The position numbers and the translations under genes are program-made. This document shows, one piece after another, positions 20,692 through 30,750 of a stretch of 64,000 bases of DNA. The stretch comes from Reticulitermes speratus. Taxonomy: Eukaryota > Arthropoda > Insecta > Blattodea > Rhinotermitidae. The stretch lies in NCBI GenBank assembly GCA_021186555.1, contig JAJKFL010000039.1:37056733-37120732 (forward strand). Direction: 5' to 3'. The notes under the pieces were generated by a model. It had not been told where the DNA came from. It saw only the letters and a program-made list of their open reading frames with translations, and did not search any database. Within the stretch, counting starts at the first letter, position 1. Each line of letters starts with the position of its first letter.

Positions 20692-22216
20692 GAAGTTTGA
20701 TGTGCACAGTCTGGCTGTCTGTGATTGGGCTCACATGTCTACTGTCTTTGTTGTGATGAAGTTTGATGTGCACAGTCTGGCTGTCTGTGATTGGGCTCAC
20801 ATGTCTACTGTCTTTGTTGTGATGAAGTTTGATGTGCACAGTCTGGCTGTCTGTGATTGGGCTCACATGTCTACTGTCTTTGTTGTGATGAAGTTTGATG
20901 TGCACAGTCTGGCTGTCTGTGATTAGGCTCACATGTCTACTGTCTTTGTTGTGATGAAGTTTGATGTGCACAGTCTGGCTGTCTGTGATTGGGCTCACAT
21001 GTCTACTGTCTTTGTTGTGATGAAGTTTGATGTGCACAGTCTGGCTGTCTGTGATTAGGCTCACATGTCTACTGTCTTTGTTGTGATGAAGTTTGATGTG
21101 CACAGTCTGGCTGTCTGTGATTGGGCTCACATGTCTACTGTCTTTGTTGTGATGAAGTTTGATGTGCACAGTCTGGCTGTCTGTGATTGGGCTCACATGT
21201 CTACTGTCTTTGTTATGACTAAGTTTGATGTGCACAGTCTGGCTGTCTGTGATTGGGCTCACATGTCTACTGTCTTTGTTGTGATGAAGTTTGATGTGCA
21301 CAGTCTGGCTGTCTGTGATTGGGCTCACATGTCTACTGTCTTTGTTGTGATGAAGTTTGATGTGCACAGTCTGGCTGTCTGTGATTGGGCTCACATGTCT
21401 ACTGTCTTTGTTGTGATGAAGTTTGATGTGCACAGTCTGGCTGTCTGTGATTGGGCTCACATGTCTACTGTCTTTGTTATGACTAAGTTTGATGTGCACA
21501 GTCTGGCTGTCTGTGATTGGGCTCACATGTCTACTGTCTTTGTTATGACTAAGTTTGATGTGCACAGTCTGGCTGTCTGTGATTGGGCTCACATGTCTAC
21601 TGTCTTTGTTGTGATGAAGTTTGATGTGCACAGTCTGGCTGTCTGTGATTGGGCTCACATGTCTACTGTCTTTGTTGTGATGAAGTTTGATGTGCACAGT
21701 CTGGCTGTCTGTGATTGGGCTCACATGTCTACTGTCTTTGTTATGACTAAGTTTGATGTGCACAGTCTGGCTGTCTGTGATTGGGCTCACATGTCTACTG
21801 TCTTTGTTATGACTAAGTTTGATGTGCACAGTCTGGCTGTCTGTGATTGGGCTCACATGTCTACTGTCTTTGTTGTGATGAAGTTTGATGTGCACAGTCT
21901 GGCTGTCTGTGATTGGGCTCACATGTCTACTGTCTTTGTTATGACTAAGTTTGATGTGCACAGTCTGGCTGTCTGTGATTGGGCTCACATGTCTACTGTC
22001 TTTGTTATGACTAAGTTTGATGTGCACAGTCTGGCTGTCTGTGATTGGGCTCACATGTCTACTGTCTTTGTTATGACTAAGTTTGATGTGCACAGTCTGG
22101 CTGTCTGTGATTGGGCTCACATGTCTACTGCCTTTGTTATGACTAAGTTTGATGTGCACAGTCTGGCTGTCTGTGATTGGGCTCACATGTCTACTGTCTT
22201 TGTTGTGATGAAGTTG
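20692..22216. repeat. Minisatellite, 66-bp unit, about 23 copies
   Basis: The unit is AAGTTTGATGTGCACAGTCT followed by GGCTGTCTGTGATTGGGCTCACATGTCTACTGTCTTTGTTGTGATG. Two unit types alternate at the end (GTGATG or ATGACT), with the second type concentrated in the right half. Two units carry GATTAGG. The length is a multiple of three and stop-free on both strands, giving frames of 540 codons (minus) and 388 codons (plus). The array's left edge merges in frame with the decayed ORF at HIKL. Confidence 0.97.
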
Positions 22217-22489
22217 TCATTCCCACACTAATGTTTAAAATATAGTAAAGTGTCTCAGCCATATTTCAAACATACTGCTAGTGTGACAAAGAAACTAAAT
22301 TCGCTAAAACTGCATTGTAAAAAATTCTGTCACACAAAAACTGTGGGTGATAGAGCAATTCTAATAACATATTTGAATTCAGCGTGGAAAAATACGTAAG
22401 AAACACGAATTAAGTTTTTATATGTCAATAATTATGTTTATCAGTGTTATCAGTATAATAGAGAAAAGTTTAACACAACTACAATCAAC
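22217..22489. other. Unassigned AT-rich sequence
   Basis: No recognisable feature. Confidence 0.4.
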
Positions 22490-22660
22490 CAAATGCACTT
22501 ATTTATTTAAAGAACACTAAAATATTCTATAAAATATTAGATAACAACCCCTACATATGTTTCGGCTTATCGATAAGCCGAAACATATGTAGGGGTTTTT
22601 ATCTAATATTTTATAGAATATTTTATTGTTCTTTAAATAAATAAGTGCATTTGGTTGGTG
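22490..22660. mobile_element. Palindromic joint of two hammerhead-element tails
   Basis: CAAATGCACTTATTTATTTA...CCCCTACATATGTTTCGGC is mirrored by GCCGAAACATATGTAGGGG...AAATAAGTGCATTTG. The centre is GGCTTATCGATAAGCC. Both halves keep the 3' portion of the hammerhead (GAAAC to helix I) but neither has CTGANGA, as if the two copies were joined inside helix II. Confidence 0.75.
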
Positions 22661-23641
22661 TAAAACAGTATTTATGTTCAAAACACGGTGAAATCAGAAT
22701 AAAGTACAACTACAATTGTTTAAGCTACAATAAGTTAAATATTCAGTATAATTAATCGGATTGTAATGTGACATTAATGATGATATCGCAGTCCATGGAA
22801 TGATAACTGTAATTATATACAACTAGCCTTCTTTCACGCATTTTTGTAAGCCTGATTATGAGCGAATCGAGTCGAAACATGTGTCACTTTTGTAAAAACA
22901 AAATTTATAGTTTTGTAACATTATTTTTATTAGACTGTATTCTCTATTATATCAATAATCAAAATTATGCACTAAACAAGTCCAATTTCACTCTACGAAA
23001 TTCCTGTGCAATTGCGTAATGAGAATGAAACACGAAAGCGCAGTGACTGGCAGAAAACTGTTTGTTAATGGCACAGACCAGGTGTTTACAGATCGTTTGA
23101 TAACATTAACGTTCCTGTTCTTTGTTTAGAAGCTCCCACACGTAACAAACGGTAGATAATAGCGGCTGTGTCTGTCCCTGCCACAAATAACCTTCATTTC
23201 TGCAACACTCAAACACATAGCAGTTCTTCGATAACGACAATTCTAGTAAATTATGGTACTTCGAATTTAGCTTACTTTATTTAATATATATATATAATAT
23301 ACATTTAATTATATATATAATTATATATTTAATATATAATTAATAATAACATTAATATATAAAATCTACTTAGCAAGGTGCAGCACATAACACTTTTACG
23401 AGACATGTTGTCGTGTTGAGAAAGCAGGATGCATAAGTGAAAAAACATAAGAAGTATACGAAAACAGTGTTATAAAGCCATTTAAAGTGGAACCAGTGCG
23501 GAATATCAAGTGTTGACGGTTTATATAAGTTTTTCAGTGACTTTAAAACTGTGTTTTATAAAAACATTATACAGGACTAGACCTTATATGCTCACATCTC
23601 ACGTGTGTTTTACATATGGACATAGCATTTTAATGTAGTGT
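22661..23641. other. Unassigned AT-rich sequence with a hammerhead relic
   Basis: At about 22852-22890, CCTGATTATGAGCG...GTCGAAACATGT looks like a decayed hammerhead. A TA-rich tract lies at 23280-23360. No gene recognised. Confidence 0.4.
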
Positions 23642-23683
23642 ACCCCTGAAGATGGTCAGGTACCTGACCGAAACATGTCGGGT
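23642..23683 (+). ncRNA. Hammerhead ribozyme motif, best GTC-type copy
   Basis: Helix I is ACCC (23642-23645) with GGGT (23680-23683). The core CTGAAGA is at 23646-23652, with T at 23653. Helix II is the self-complementary GGTCAGGTACCTGACC (23654-23669), GAAA is at 23670-23673, and a two-base-pair helix III leads to cleavage triplet GTC ending at 23679. The family module TGTGCATCTAGTTGGTTC follows at about 23722. No mismatch is seen in any helix. Confidence 0.7.
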
Positions 23684-23739
23684 TTAATGTAATACTACTA
23701 TTAAAGTTTTTAATAGTGATTGTGCATCTAGTTGGTTCT

Positions 23740-25130
23740 TTTTTTGATTAGCTTACTTTCTTTCCTTGAGAAAAATTAGGTTTATATCATCATGTTGTCA
23801 GTGTGTTTATTTCCTCTCTCAAATTTTGAAAAGGTGGACCGATTGGAATAAAAACTTTTGGATGTTCTGAAATTGGCGCCAACCTCTCATCGATGCTATC
23901 AATATGGCGGACACACGAACTTCTGAGGTGGGAGTGACACTTGCGACTCTTAATGCAGGGTCTTGAAATGATGTGCGATAAGAGAACACAGAAAAATGTG
24001 TAACGTTTATTTAGGTTATTTTTGCGTTATACAAAATAACACCATGTCGGCCGTGAAAAAAAAAATACGTAGTTTTTGATTTGGTTGTTATATGTAATAA
24101 ACCAATGCAGACAGGTGTGTTAAATTTGATATTGCGATTCACCTTAAACGTTCCTTTGGCTTTGTTGATTGCTGCCTTACATCATGGAAACGTTTATTAT
24201 GTAATATAGTATTGTAATACAATACTGTAATGTTATCCTGATACGGGTCAAAAACGAGTTTATAAGACAAAATGTGATGTAGATATTCAGTGTCTAATTT
24301 AAATGCTTTGAACAGGTAATCTTTCAGACAGGCACAGCCTGATACGCACTTTGCTGTGCGCGAAGACACAAATGAAGTGCGACAGAAATTGATGGGCCAC
24401 CACGGGAACAGCTCTGCCTGAGGTCTCTGGGGCTGACCACAGGAGGCCTTGCTTTCTCCTGTGATGATCTTAGCCGACCTTGACTAGTTCTCACGACTTC
24501 CGTGTTGCACGGTGCGTCAACCAGGTGACCACTCCCCAACCGTGACGTAACAAGTCCTCGAGGTCTGCTCCCGCACGCAATGGACAAACAGTCCCATATT
24601 GAATGACCAGACACGTTATTCTCGTGGCCTTGGTGAAGACAGCGTGAAGGAGGGGGAGAAGTTTTTAATACTCCTGTTCATGCCACTTTATCATCTTGCT
24701 TCTACTGCTTTATCCGTCTCCTCCATTCTCGCAATTTTCCTTCATACACCTCGTTCATTCTCCTACAGATTCGTGATCACCACTTTTTACTTCATCGCCT
24801 TGATCTTTCTTCGTGCACCTTCATTTCATTCTCCACATCGTTCTTCACCTCCTGCCAATTCTCTTTCGACTGCCTCGTATTCGTCTTCCCCTAAATTCTT
24901 CGCCATTTACATCCTACTTCATCTTCCTCCTCTTTCTTTGTCTTCATCATCTGCTTAGATGGATCTGAACACTGAAAAATTGTAGACATTTGGCATGACT
25001 TCTTTGGAAGTAGATTTGACATATCACTGGATTCGAACCTGCGATCCTAGAGTCGTTGCGGTCAAAAACCCTATGTGCCTGACTGTCTAATCCTGGAAAG
25101 AAGGAAACGTTTTAAAATTGTTTATGGATT
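23740..25130. other. Unassigned sequence
   Basis: No gene recognised. The 96-codon minus frame at 24324-24614 and the 119-codon plus frame at 24599-24958 have no family resemblance. The latter is a pyrimidine-rich tract. Confidence 0.4.
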
Positions 25131-25231
25131 AAATCTGCGGTCTTCTGGGGTATTACGCGGCGTCATGTGCCGAAACGTCGGTAAACAATTACCACACGAC
25201 GCCGCGTAATACCCCAGAAGACCGCAGATTT
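25131..25231. repeat. Perfect 34-bp inverted repeat with hammerhead-like loop
   Basis: AAATCTGCGGTCTTCTGGGG and the next 14 bases (25131-25164) are exactly complementary to 25198-25231. The 33-nt loop contains GCCGAAACGTCGGTAA, resembling the 3' half of a hammerhead. Related sequence is at about 29385-29480 (minus) and 36220-36345. Confidence 0.85.
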
Positions 25232-25540
25232 CATCAACATCGCGGCAGAAGCCTAAAATCAAGGTTGTTTATGGATTACATCCTCTGTTTCTACAAGTGT
25301 TTTTTTTTTCAAACCCACTGACGTATGTGGTGGCGCGTGTCTTGACCTGCCGGACGGACAGAGCACCGTAAGACTCGCCTGATACCGGACCTGGCGTCGG
25401 ACACATACGCCACTTCAGATACAGAAAGTGAAAAACAGAAGAGCAATTTGTATATCTAATGGGGAAAAATGAGTTTCGGTCGAGATTTGAATTCCTATTC
25501 ATTTAACAATTGGAGCGCTTTCTGTACGTGCGAAAGTAAA

Positions 25541-25849
25541 ATGTGACAAAGGGGCGTAGTGCTCAGCTAACAATATGTAACATGTGACAAAGGGGCGTAG
25601 TGCTCAGCTAACAATATGTAACATGTGACAAAGGGGCGTAATGCTCAGCTAACAATATGTAACATGTGACAAAGGGGCGTAGTGCTCAGCTAACAATATG
25701 TAACATGTGACAAAGGGGCGTAGTGCTCAGCTAACAATATGTAACATGTGACAAAGGGGCGTAGTGCTCAGCTAACAATATGTAACATGTGACAAAGGGG
25801 CGTAGTGCTCAGCTAACAATATGTAACATGTGACAAAGGGGCGTAGTGT
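25541..25849. repeat. Minisatellite, 41-bp unit, about 7.5 copies
   Basis: The unit is ATGTGACAAAGGGGCGTAGT followed by GCTCAGCTAACAATATGTAAC. It is nearly invariant, with one G-to-A change at about 25640. The right edge abuts a hammerhead relic (CCGTGAAGACGGGCCGAAAC at 25861). Confidence 0.95.
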
Positions 25850-25896
25850 TATTTGTTTTCCCGTGAAGACGGGCCGAAACATGTAGAAGAATAGAA

Positions 25897-26425
25897 TAAA
25901 TAGGTTTATCTTTCACAAATTACACACCAACGAAATGCAATATATTTTCACTTTTTATTCTTTAACCCCTACATATGTTTCAGCCTTTACAAGGTCATCT
26001 TCAGGGGGCTCGTAATCTACATTTACTGTACATCCATTGTTTATGTCTGCTATTATGTTATGTATCACATGTAGTCAAGTTTCATTATCATTTTATAGAT
26101 TACAGTTATTTACAATTTCTGTATTTAAATATATAAAACACAGAATATAAAATCCTTAAATGAGGTTCGTCAATTTTTCGTGATAAATGATAAAACTATG
26201 AAATGAAGCTATATGGTTTTTTTTAGGATGTATCTTCTACCATTAGCTTGTTTTGTAAAATTCTGGCTCTTGGTTCTGTATATATAGGTGATCAGTTAAG
26301 TAAATCAGGTCCTGTTTGTGTTGCAAGTGTCCAGTGGTGCGGTTTGTACTGAAACATATGTAGGGGTTAAAGGATAAGAAGTGAAAATATAGCGCATTTC
26401 GTTGGTGCGTAATTTGTGAGTTGTT
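25897..26425. mobile_element. Inverted composite with hammerhead
   Basis: The left arm CACAAATTACACACCAACGA is mirrored by TCGTTGGTGCGTAATTTGTG on the right. The inner borders AACCCCTACATATGTTTC and GAAACATATGTAGGGGTT are also mirrored. The left half keeps a full hammerhead. The right half has lost the core. Confidence 0.7.
25966..26008 (-). ncRNA. Hammerhead ribozyme motif
   Basis: Minus strand: CCCC with GGGG for helix I, CTGAAGA, T, helix II CCTT/AAGG with weaker outer pairs, then GAAACATATGTA. Helix II is less perfect than in the 7-kb and 23-kb copies. Confidence 0.6.
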
Positions 26426-27067
26426 AAAAAATTCACGGTGAATATAATATAAAAAATGTTTATCTCTATTTTATTACGTGTACTGTGTTGTTTTTTTAAT
26501 CAATTATAATCTGTACTAAGCATACAGTGACGACGCAGCAGTATAAGATTAACCTGTCATCTCTTGCATTTGTTTTCCATACTGAAATTATGCGTGTATT
26601 GCTTTTTTCCTGCGTTCGTCCCTACACGCACAACACTGACAGTATACTCGATGTTGTTGTCCATAATGGAAGCATCTCTAGGTGGACTCAGCGTGATTAA
26701 GGAATATTCCGTCAGGTTTTGCCTTAGGGTCGGACCGAAGGAGAGAAATGCGTACAGACGGAGAGAGGAAGCATGCATGCAGCGGACAGAGAGGTAGACA
26801 TAATAAAGCCGGTTTTCCCCTCGGAAACCATTAGGGTAATCAGTCCCGAACCTGCATTTACGTGCGCCATAACATGACGCCATTTAGTACAGCGTTGTGC
26901 AAAGCGTATACCTGGGGGCACAATAAAAGAGAGTAAAGTGCGCTGAGATATTAACCTGAATCTTTGTAATGTCCCTTACGCACTCAAATCTGTGTTGTGC
27001 GCGTATATGGAAACACACAGATAAGCACAGAAGATAAACCAACTTAAGACTATTGTATAATCACAAA
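26426..27067. other. Unassigned sequence
   Basis: ATTCACGGTGAATATAAT at about 26432 is the hammerhead-associated tail motif. The overlapping frames at 26557-26921 on both strands match nothing I know. Confidence 0.4.
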
Positions 27068-27355
27068 GCTATCCCATTACAGGCCTTGACAGGCCCTTAG
27101 GGGTCCAGGAGGTTGAGGCTCCCAGATTTCTAGACAATCGGCACATGAAGGTGGTAAGGTTGTCAGCCCTACGCACCGGCCGCCTTTACCCCCCAGGAAA
27201 TATTCCTGGTACTCATTTCTGTTAGAGGCTGAGTCAACCCCAGGGCCATAGTGCGACCGGAAGGCTTATGTCAATGAAAAATTCCAATTACACCATCGGG
27301 AATCGAACCCGCGACCTTCCGGTTTGTAGCGCAGTGCCTCAACCAACTGCACCCC
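27068..27355 (-). mobile_element. SINE-D, nearly full copy
   Basis: The minus strand starts GGGGGTGCAGTTGGTTGAGG, a tRNA-like head with A box. It continues to a B box GGGTTCGATTCCCGATGG and a body with CCTGGGGTTGACTCAGCCTC. The truncated relative is at 5657-5851. Confidence 0.8.
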
Positions 27356-27546
27356 CTCTGATATTTGTACTTACACTAAATTCTCTACCCCTTACTTTGA
27401 CCGAGTAATTTATGAGGACCGCTAGAAAGTGTGAGGTCATGGTTTCGAATCCTGTCAAGAATGTGATGTGTTCCGTGTTTCTGTCTGTCCTTCTGTAGAG
27501 ATGTGCTGCTTTCATAATTGCTACTTCATTTATATTCCGTTAGCGA

Positions 27547-27820
27547 GAGCTGGGAGAGCGTAGTCGGTAGCTACGGGCTGGAACGTCGGGTATTCGTATC
27601 CCGGTAGGGTCAAGGTATTTTCTGTTCTCTAAAACCGTCCAGACTGGCTCTGGGGCCCATTCGTCCTTCTATTCAATGGGTTCTTTGCCAGGGGTAAAGC
27701 GGACGGGGTTGTGAAGTTGACCACTCAACTCCATCTGGTGTAGAGGTTAGTGAGTGGAAGAATACCTCTGCTCCCACTGTATGCCTTCCTGGCCTGTACA
27801 GTGACAGCGTTACCTTTACC
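27547..27820 (+). mobile_element. SINE-A copy
   Basis: The head GAGCTGGGAGAGCGTAGTCG, the body CTGGCTCTGGGGCCCATTCG and GGGTAAAGCGGACGGGG follow the order of the 14.5-kb copy. The end is GCGTTACCTTTACC. Confidence 0.75.
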
Positions 27821-27910
27821 CTTTTGTATTGTGTCAACTACGCCATCGGTTGTTCAGAAAATATGGCTTTCATTTGTAGGATGATTAATGAATAACGAAT
27901 TGGGAAGGGT

Positions 27911-29057
27911 GTGACAGTAAGTGGTCATAGGCTACTTTATGTTGCTTTATTAGGATGTGACAGTAAGTGGTCATAGGCTACTTTATGTTGCTTTATTAGG
28001 ATGTGACAGTAAGTGGTCATAGGCTACTTTATGTTGCTTTATTAGGATGTGACAGTAAGTGGTCATAGGCTACTTTATGTTTGCTTTATTAGGATGTGAC
28101 AGTAAGTGGTCATAGGCTACTTTATGTTGCTTTATTAGGATGTGACAGTAAGTGGTCATAGGCTACTTTATGTTGCTTTATTAGGGTGTGACAGTAAGTG
28201 GTCATAGGCTACTTTATATTGCTTTATTAGGATGTGACAGTAAGTGGTCATAGGCTACTTTATGTTGCTTTATTAGGATGTGACAGTAAGTGGTCATAGG
28301 CTACTTTATGTTGCTTTATTAGGGTGTGACAGTAAGTGGTCATAGGCTAATTTATATTGCTTTATTAGGATGTGACAGTAAGTGGTCATAGGCTACTTTA
28401 TGTTGCTTTATTAGGATGTGACAGTAAGTGGTCATAGGCTACTTTGTGTTGCTTTATTAGGATGTGACAGTAAGTGGTCATAGGCTACTTTGTGTTGCTT
28501 TATTAGGATGTGACAGTAAGTGGTCATAGGCTACTTTATGTTGCTTTATTAGGATGTGACAGTAAGTGGTCATAGGCTACTTTATGTTGCTTTATTAGGA
28601 TGTGACAGTAAGTGGTCATAGGCTACTTTATATTGCTTTATTAGGATGTGACAGTAAGTGGTCATAGGCTACTTTATGTTGCTTTATTAGGATGTGACAG
28701 TAAGTGGTCATAGGCTACTTTATATTGCTTTATTAGGATGTGACAGTAAGTGGTCATAGGCTACTTTATGTTGCTTTATTAGGATGTGACAGTAAGTGGT
28801 CATAGGCTACTTTATGTTGCTTTATTAGGATGTGACAGTAAGTGGTCATAGGCTACTTTATATTGCTTTATTAGGATGTGACAGTAAGTGGTCATATGCT
28901 AATTTATGTTGCTTTATTAGGATGTGACAGTAAGTGGTCATAGGCTACTTTATATTGCTTTATTAGGATGTGACAGTAAGTGGTCATAGGCTACTTTATG
29001 TTGCTTTATTAGGATGTGACAGTAAGTGGTCATAGGCTACTTTGTGTTGCTTTATTA
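27911..29057. repeat. Minisatellite, 46-bp unit, about 25 copies
   Basis: The unit is GTGACAGTAAGTGGTCATAG followed by GCTACTTTATGTTGCTTTATTAGGAT. Variants TATATT/TATGTT/TGTGTT and AGGGTG/AGGATG recur in different copies. One unit at about 28080 has an inserted T. Confidence 0.97.
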
Positions 29058-30070
29058 CCCCGACATCTGCTTGACTTGGCTCAGAAAACCACCAAAAGTT
29101 CTTGGTGAGGACCATTGCATTTTGGAACCAAGAGCTAAACCCGGGGATTTATCGTCGACGAACCGGTGTGATACACCCGCTCGACCGCGGCGTCCGGTGG
29201 AATTAACGCAATTACTCGCCGGTTACCTAACTGAAGGTGCGTAAGAGGAAAATCCTGACACCTTGTTTACTGTCAGACGGAAAGTGTGAGGCAGTGTTGG
29301 TAAACAGCTTACGTGTGTGGCGAAGGCAAAACACTGAAAACCTTCCAACTATCTTTTGCTAACAGACAGCATATGATGCCTTCGCTCTTCTGGGATGTTA
29401 GGCGGCGTATGGTAGGAGTTGGTTACCGACGTTTCGGGACAGCCTATCATGCCCATTTTCAAAGGTCAGGCAGTCTTAGGTCAGGCAGTCCAAGACTGAT
29501 TGACCCTTAAAGATGGGCATGACGAATTTCCACACAACACGCAAGATGAAGGCTACTCTCGCATTTGGAGGCTATTTCTTATCTTGAACCTCAGGAACGC
29601 ACCAGGTCATGATGACAAGGAACTCGCTTAATGTGTACTGCTACTACAGTACTTTTGCTGGATAAGGCAAGGCTGTCCGTGATATGGAGGTTTGTACGGA
29701 CGCGGATGTAAGTAGACCTTTTTTTTGGTGTAACTGCTTTGGCTTCTGGGTTGCCTAGCATGCAGATGTATCCGGGCCCCCCTTCCTCTCCCCACTCCCC
29801 ACCTGGAGGAATCCTCACGGATTTGCGGTTTAATTCGGAAACTCGCTTGACCTGTCTCAACATACATGAACCATCCGAGAGCTCTTTCGAAAGTTCCGGC
29901 GGTTTTGGTTTCATCTTCGTCACGATAGGAAATGTGTGTAGTGTTGGTATTGTCTGCGATCGACTGGAGAGATTTTGGATGTGTTAAGTGACAATGCCAC
30001 TTGAAGACAAATGCTTAGTCCAGAGAGCTTATAGTAAGAGAGCGCTATGTACATATTCCTCACCCTCCCC
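29058..30070. other. Unassigned sequence with a hammerhead-like relic
   Basis: At about 29420-29480 the minus strand shows TTTGAAAATGGGC...GTCCCGAAACGTCGGTAA, like the loop at 25165 and the segment at 36240. A possible tRNA-like stretch lies at about 29150-29200. The overlapping minus frames at 29591-29923 are unrecognised. Confidence 0.35.
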
Positions 30071-30319
30071 CCATAGCTCGACAGCCCTAAATGGGCCTAG
30101 GCCTCCTCTACGAGGTTCCTACATCACACTAAGACACACCACACTCGGTAGGATTCCTCTGGACGAGGGATCGGCCCGTCGCAGAGACCTCTACCTGACA
30201 ACACACAACACTCACAAGAGACAGGCATCCATGCCTCCGGCGGGATTCGAACCCGCAATCCCAGCAAACCAGTGGCAGTATACCCACGCCTTAGACCGCG
30301 CGGCCACTGCGATCGGCAC
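30071..30319 (-). mobile_element. SINE-B copy
   Basis: Minus strand: GTGCCGATCGCAGTGGCCGC, B box GCGGGTTCGAATCCCGCC, body GGCATGGATGCCTGTCTC and GGTAGAGGTCTCTGCGACGG, ending at CTGTCGAGCTATGG. Confidence 0.85.
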
Positions 30320-30750
30320 ATATATTACATGTATTAGAGGATGATATTGAGATGGATATTAGAGGAACATGGTGTGTATTGAATAAGTCTAAGACCAGAT
30401 AGGCTCCAAAAACGAGCCCTTATGTTCACGGTAATGAACTTCCTGATTCCGAATTCCTTTACTAGTCAAATCTCTTGCAGGTTTGCAAGTAGACTACAAT
30501 GTATGCAGTTATTTACAGAGAGAACTGATATGGGAAGTGCTGCTGTATGTGCTTCGTCGACATTAATATTACGGATTGCTGTGGCATGTTATAGGGCGGA
30601 TTTAACTTTACCGTATCTTACCTGGTTACAAGGATTGAATCTGCCCCACCCAGATTTTTTATACACGTTGCTGGCATGTTATGCCCTTCAATTTATATTG
30701 TTGAACAGTCTCAGTTTTGTGGCGCTTTTTTCTAAACTTTCCAGCCAGTG
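30320..30750. other. Short LINE scrap then unassigned
   Basis: GATGATATTGAGATGGATAT at about 30343 resembles the LINE 3' end. The 109-codon plus frame at 30422-30751 has no recognisable family. Confidence 0.35.

Noticed and set aside
20564..22231. Long open frames of 540 and 388 codons as repeat proteins
   Set aside because: They exist on both strands at once because the 66-bp unit is a multiple of three without stops; codon changes between units follow DNA variants, and no start context or signal is seen.
24599..24958. 119-codon Ser/Pro/Leu-rich plus frame
   Set aside because: Explained by a pyrimidine-rich tract; no conserved motif.
29591..29923. 110-codon minus frame as a gene
   Set aside because: Overlaps a second frame on the same strand and an 82-codon frame on the other; no family resemblance.
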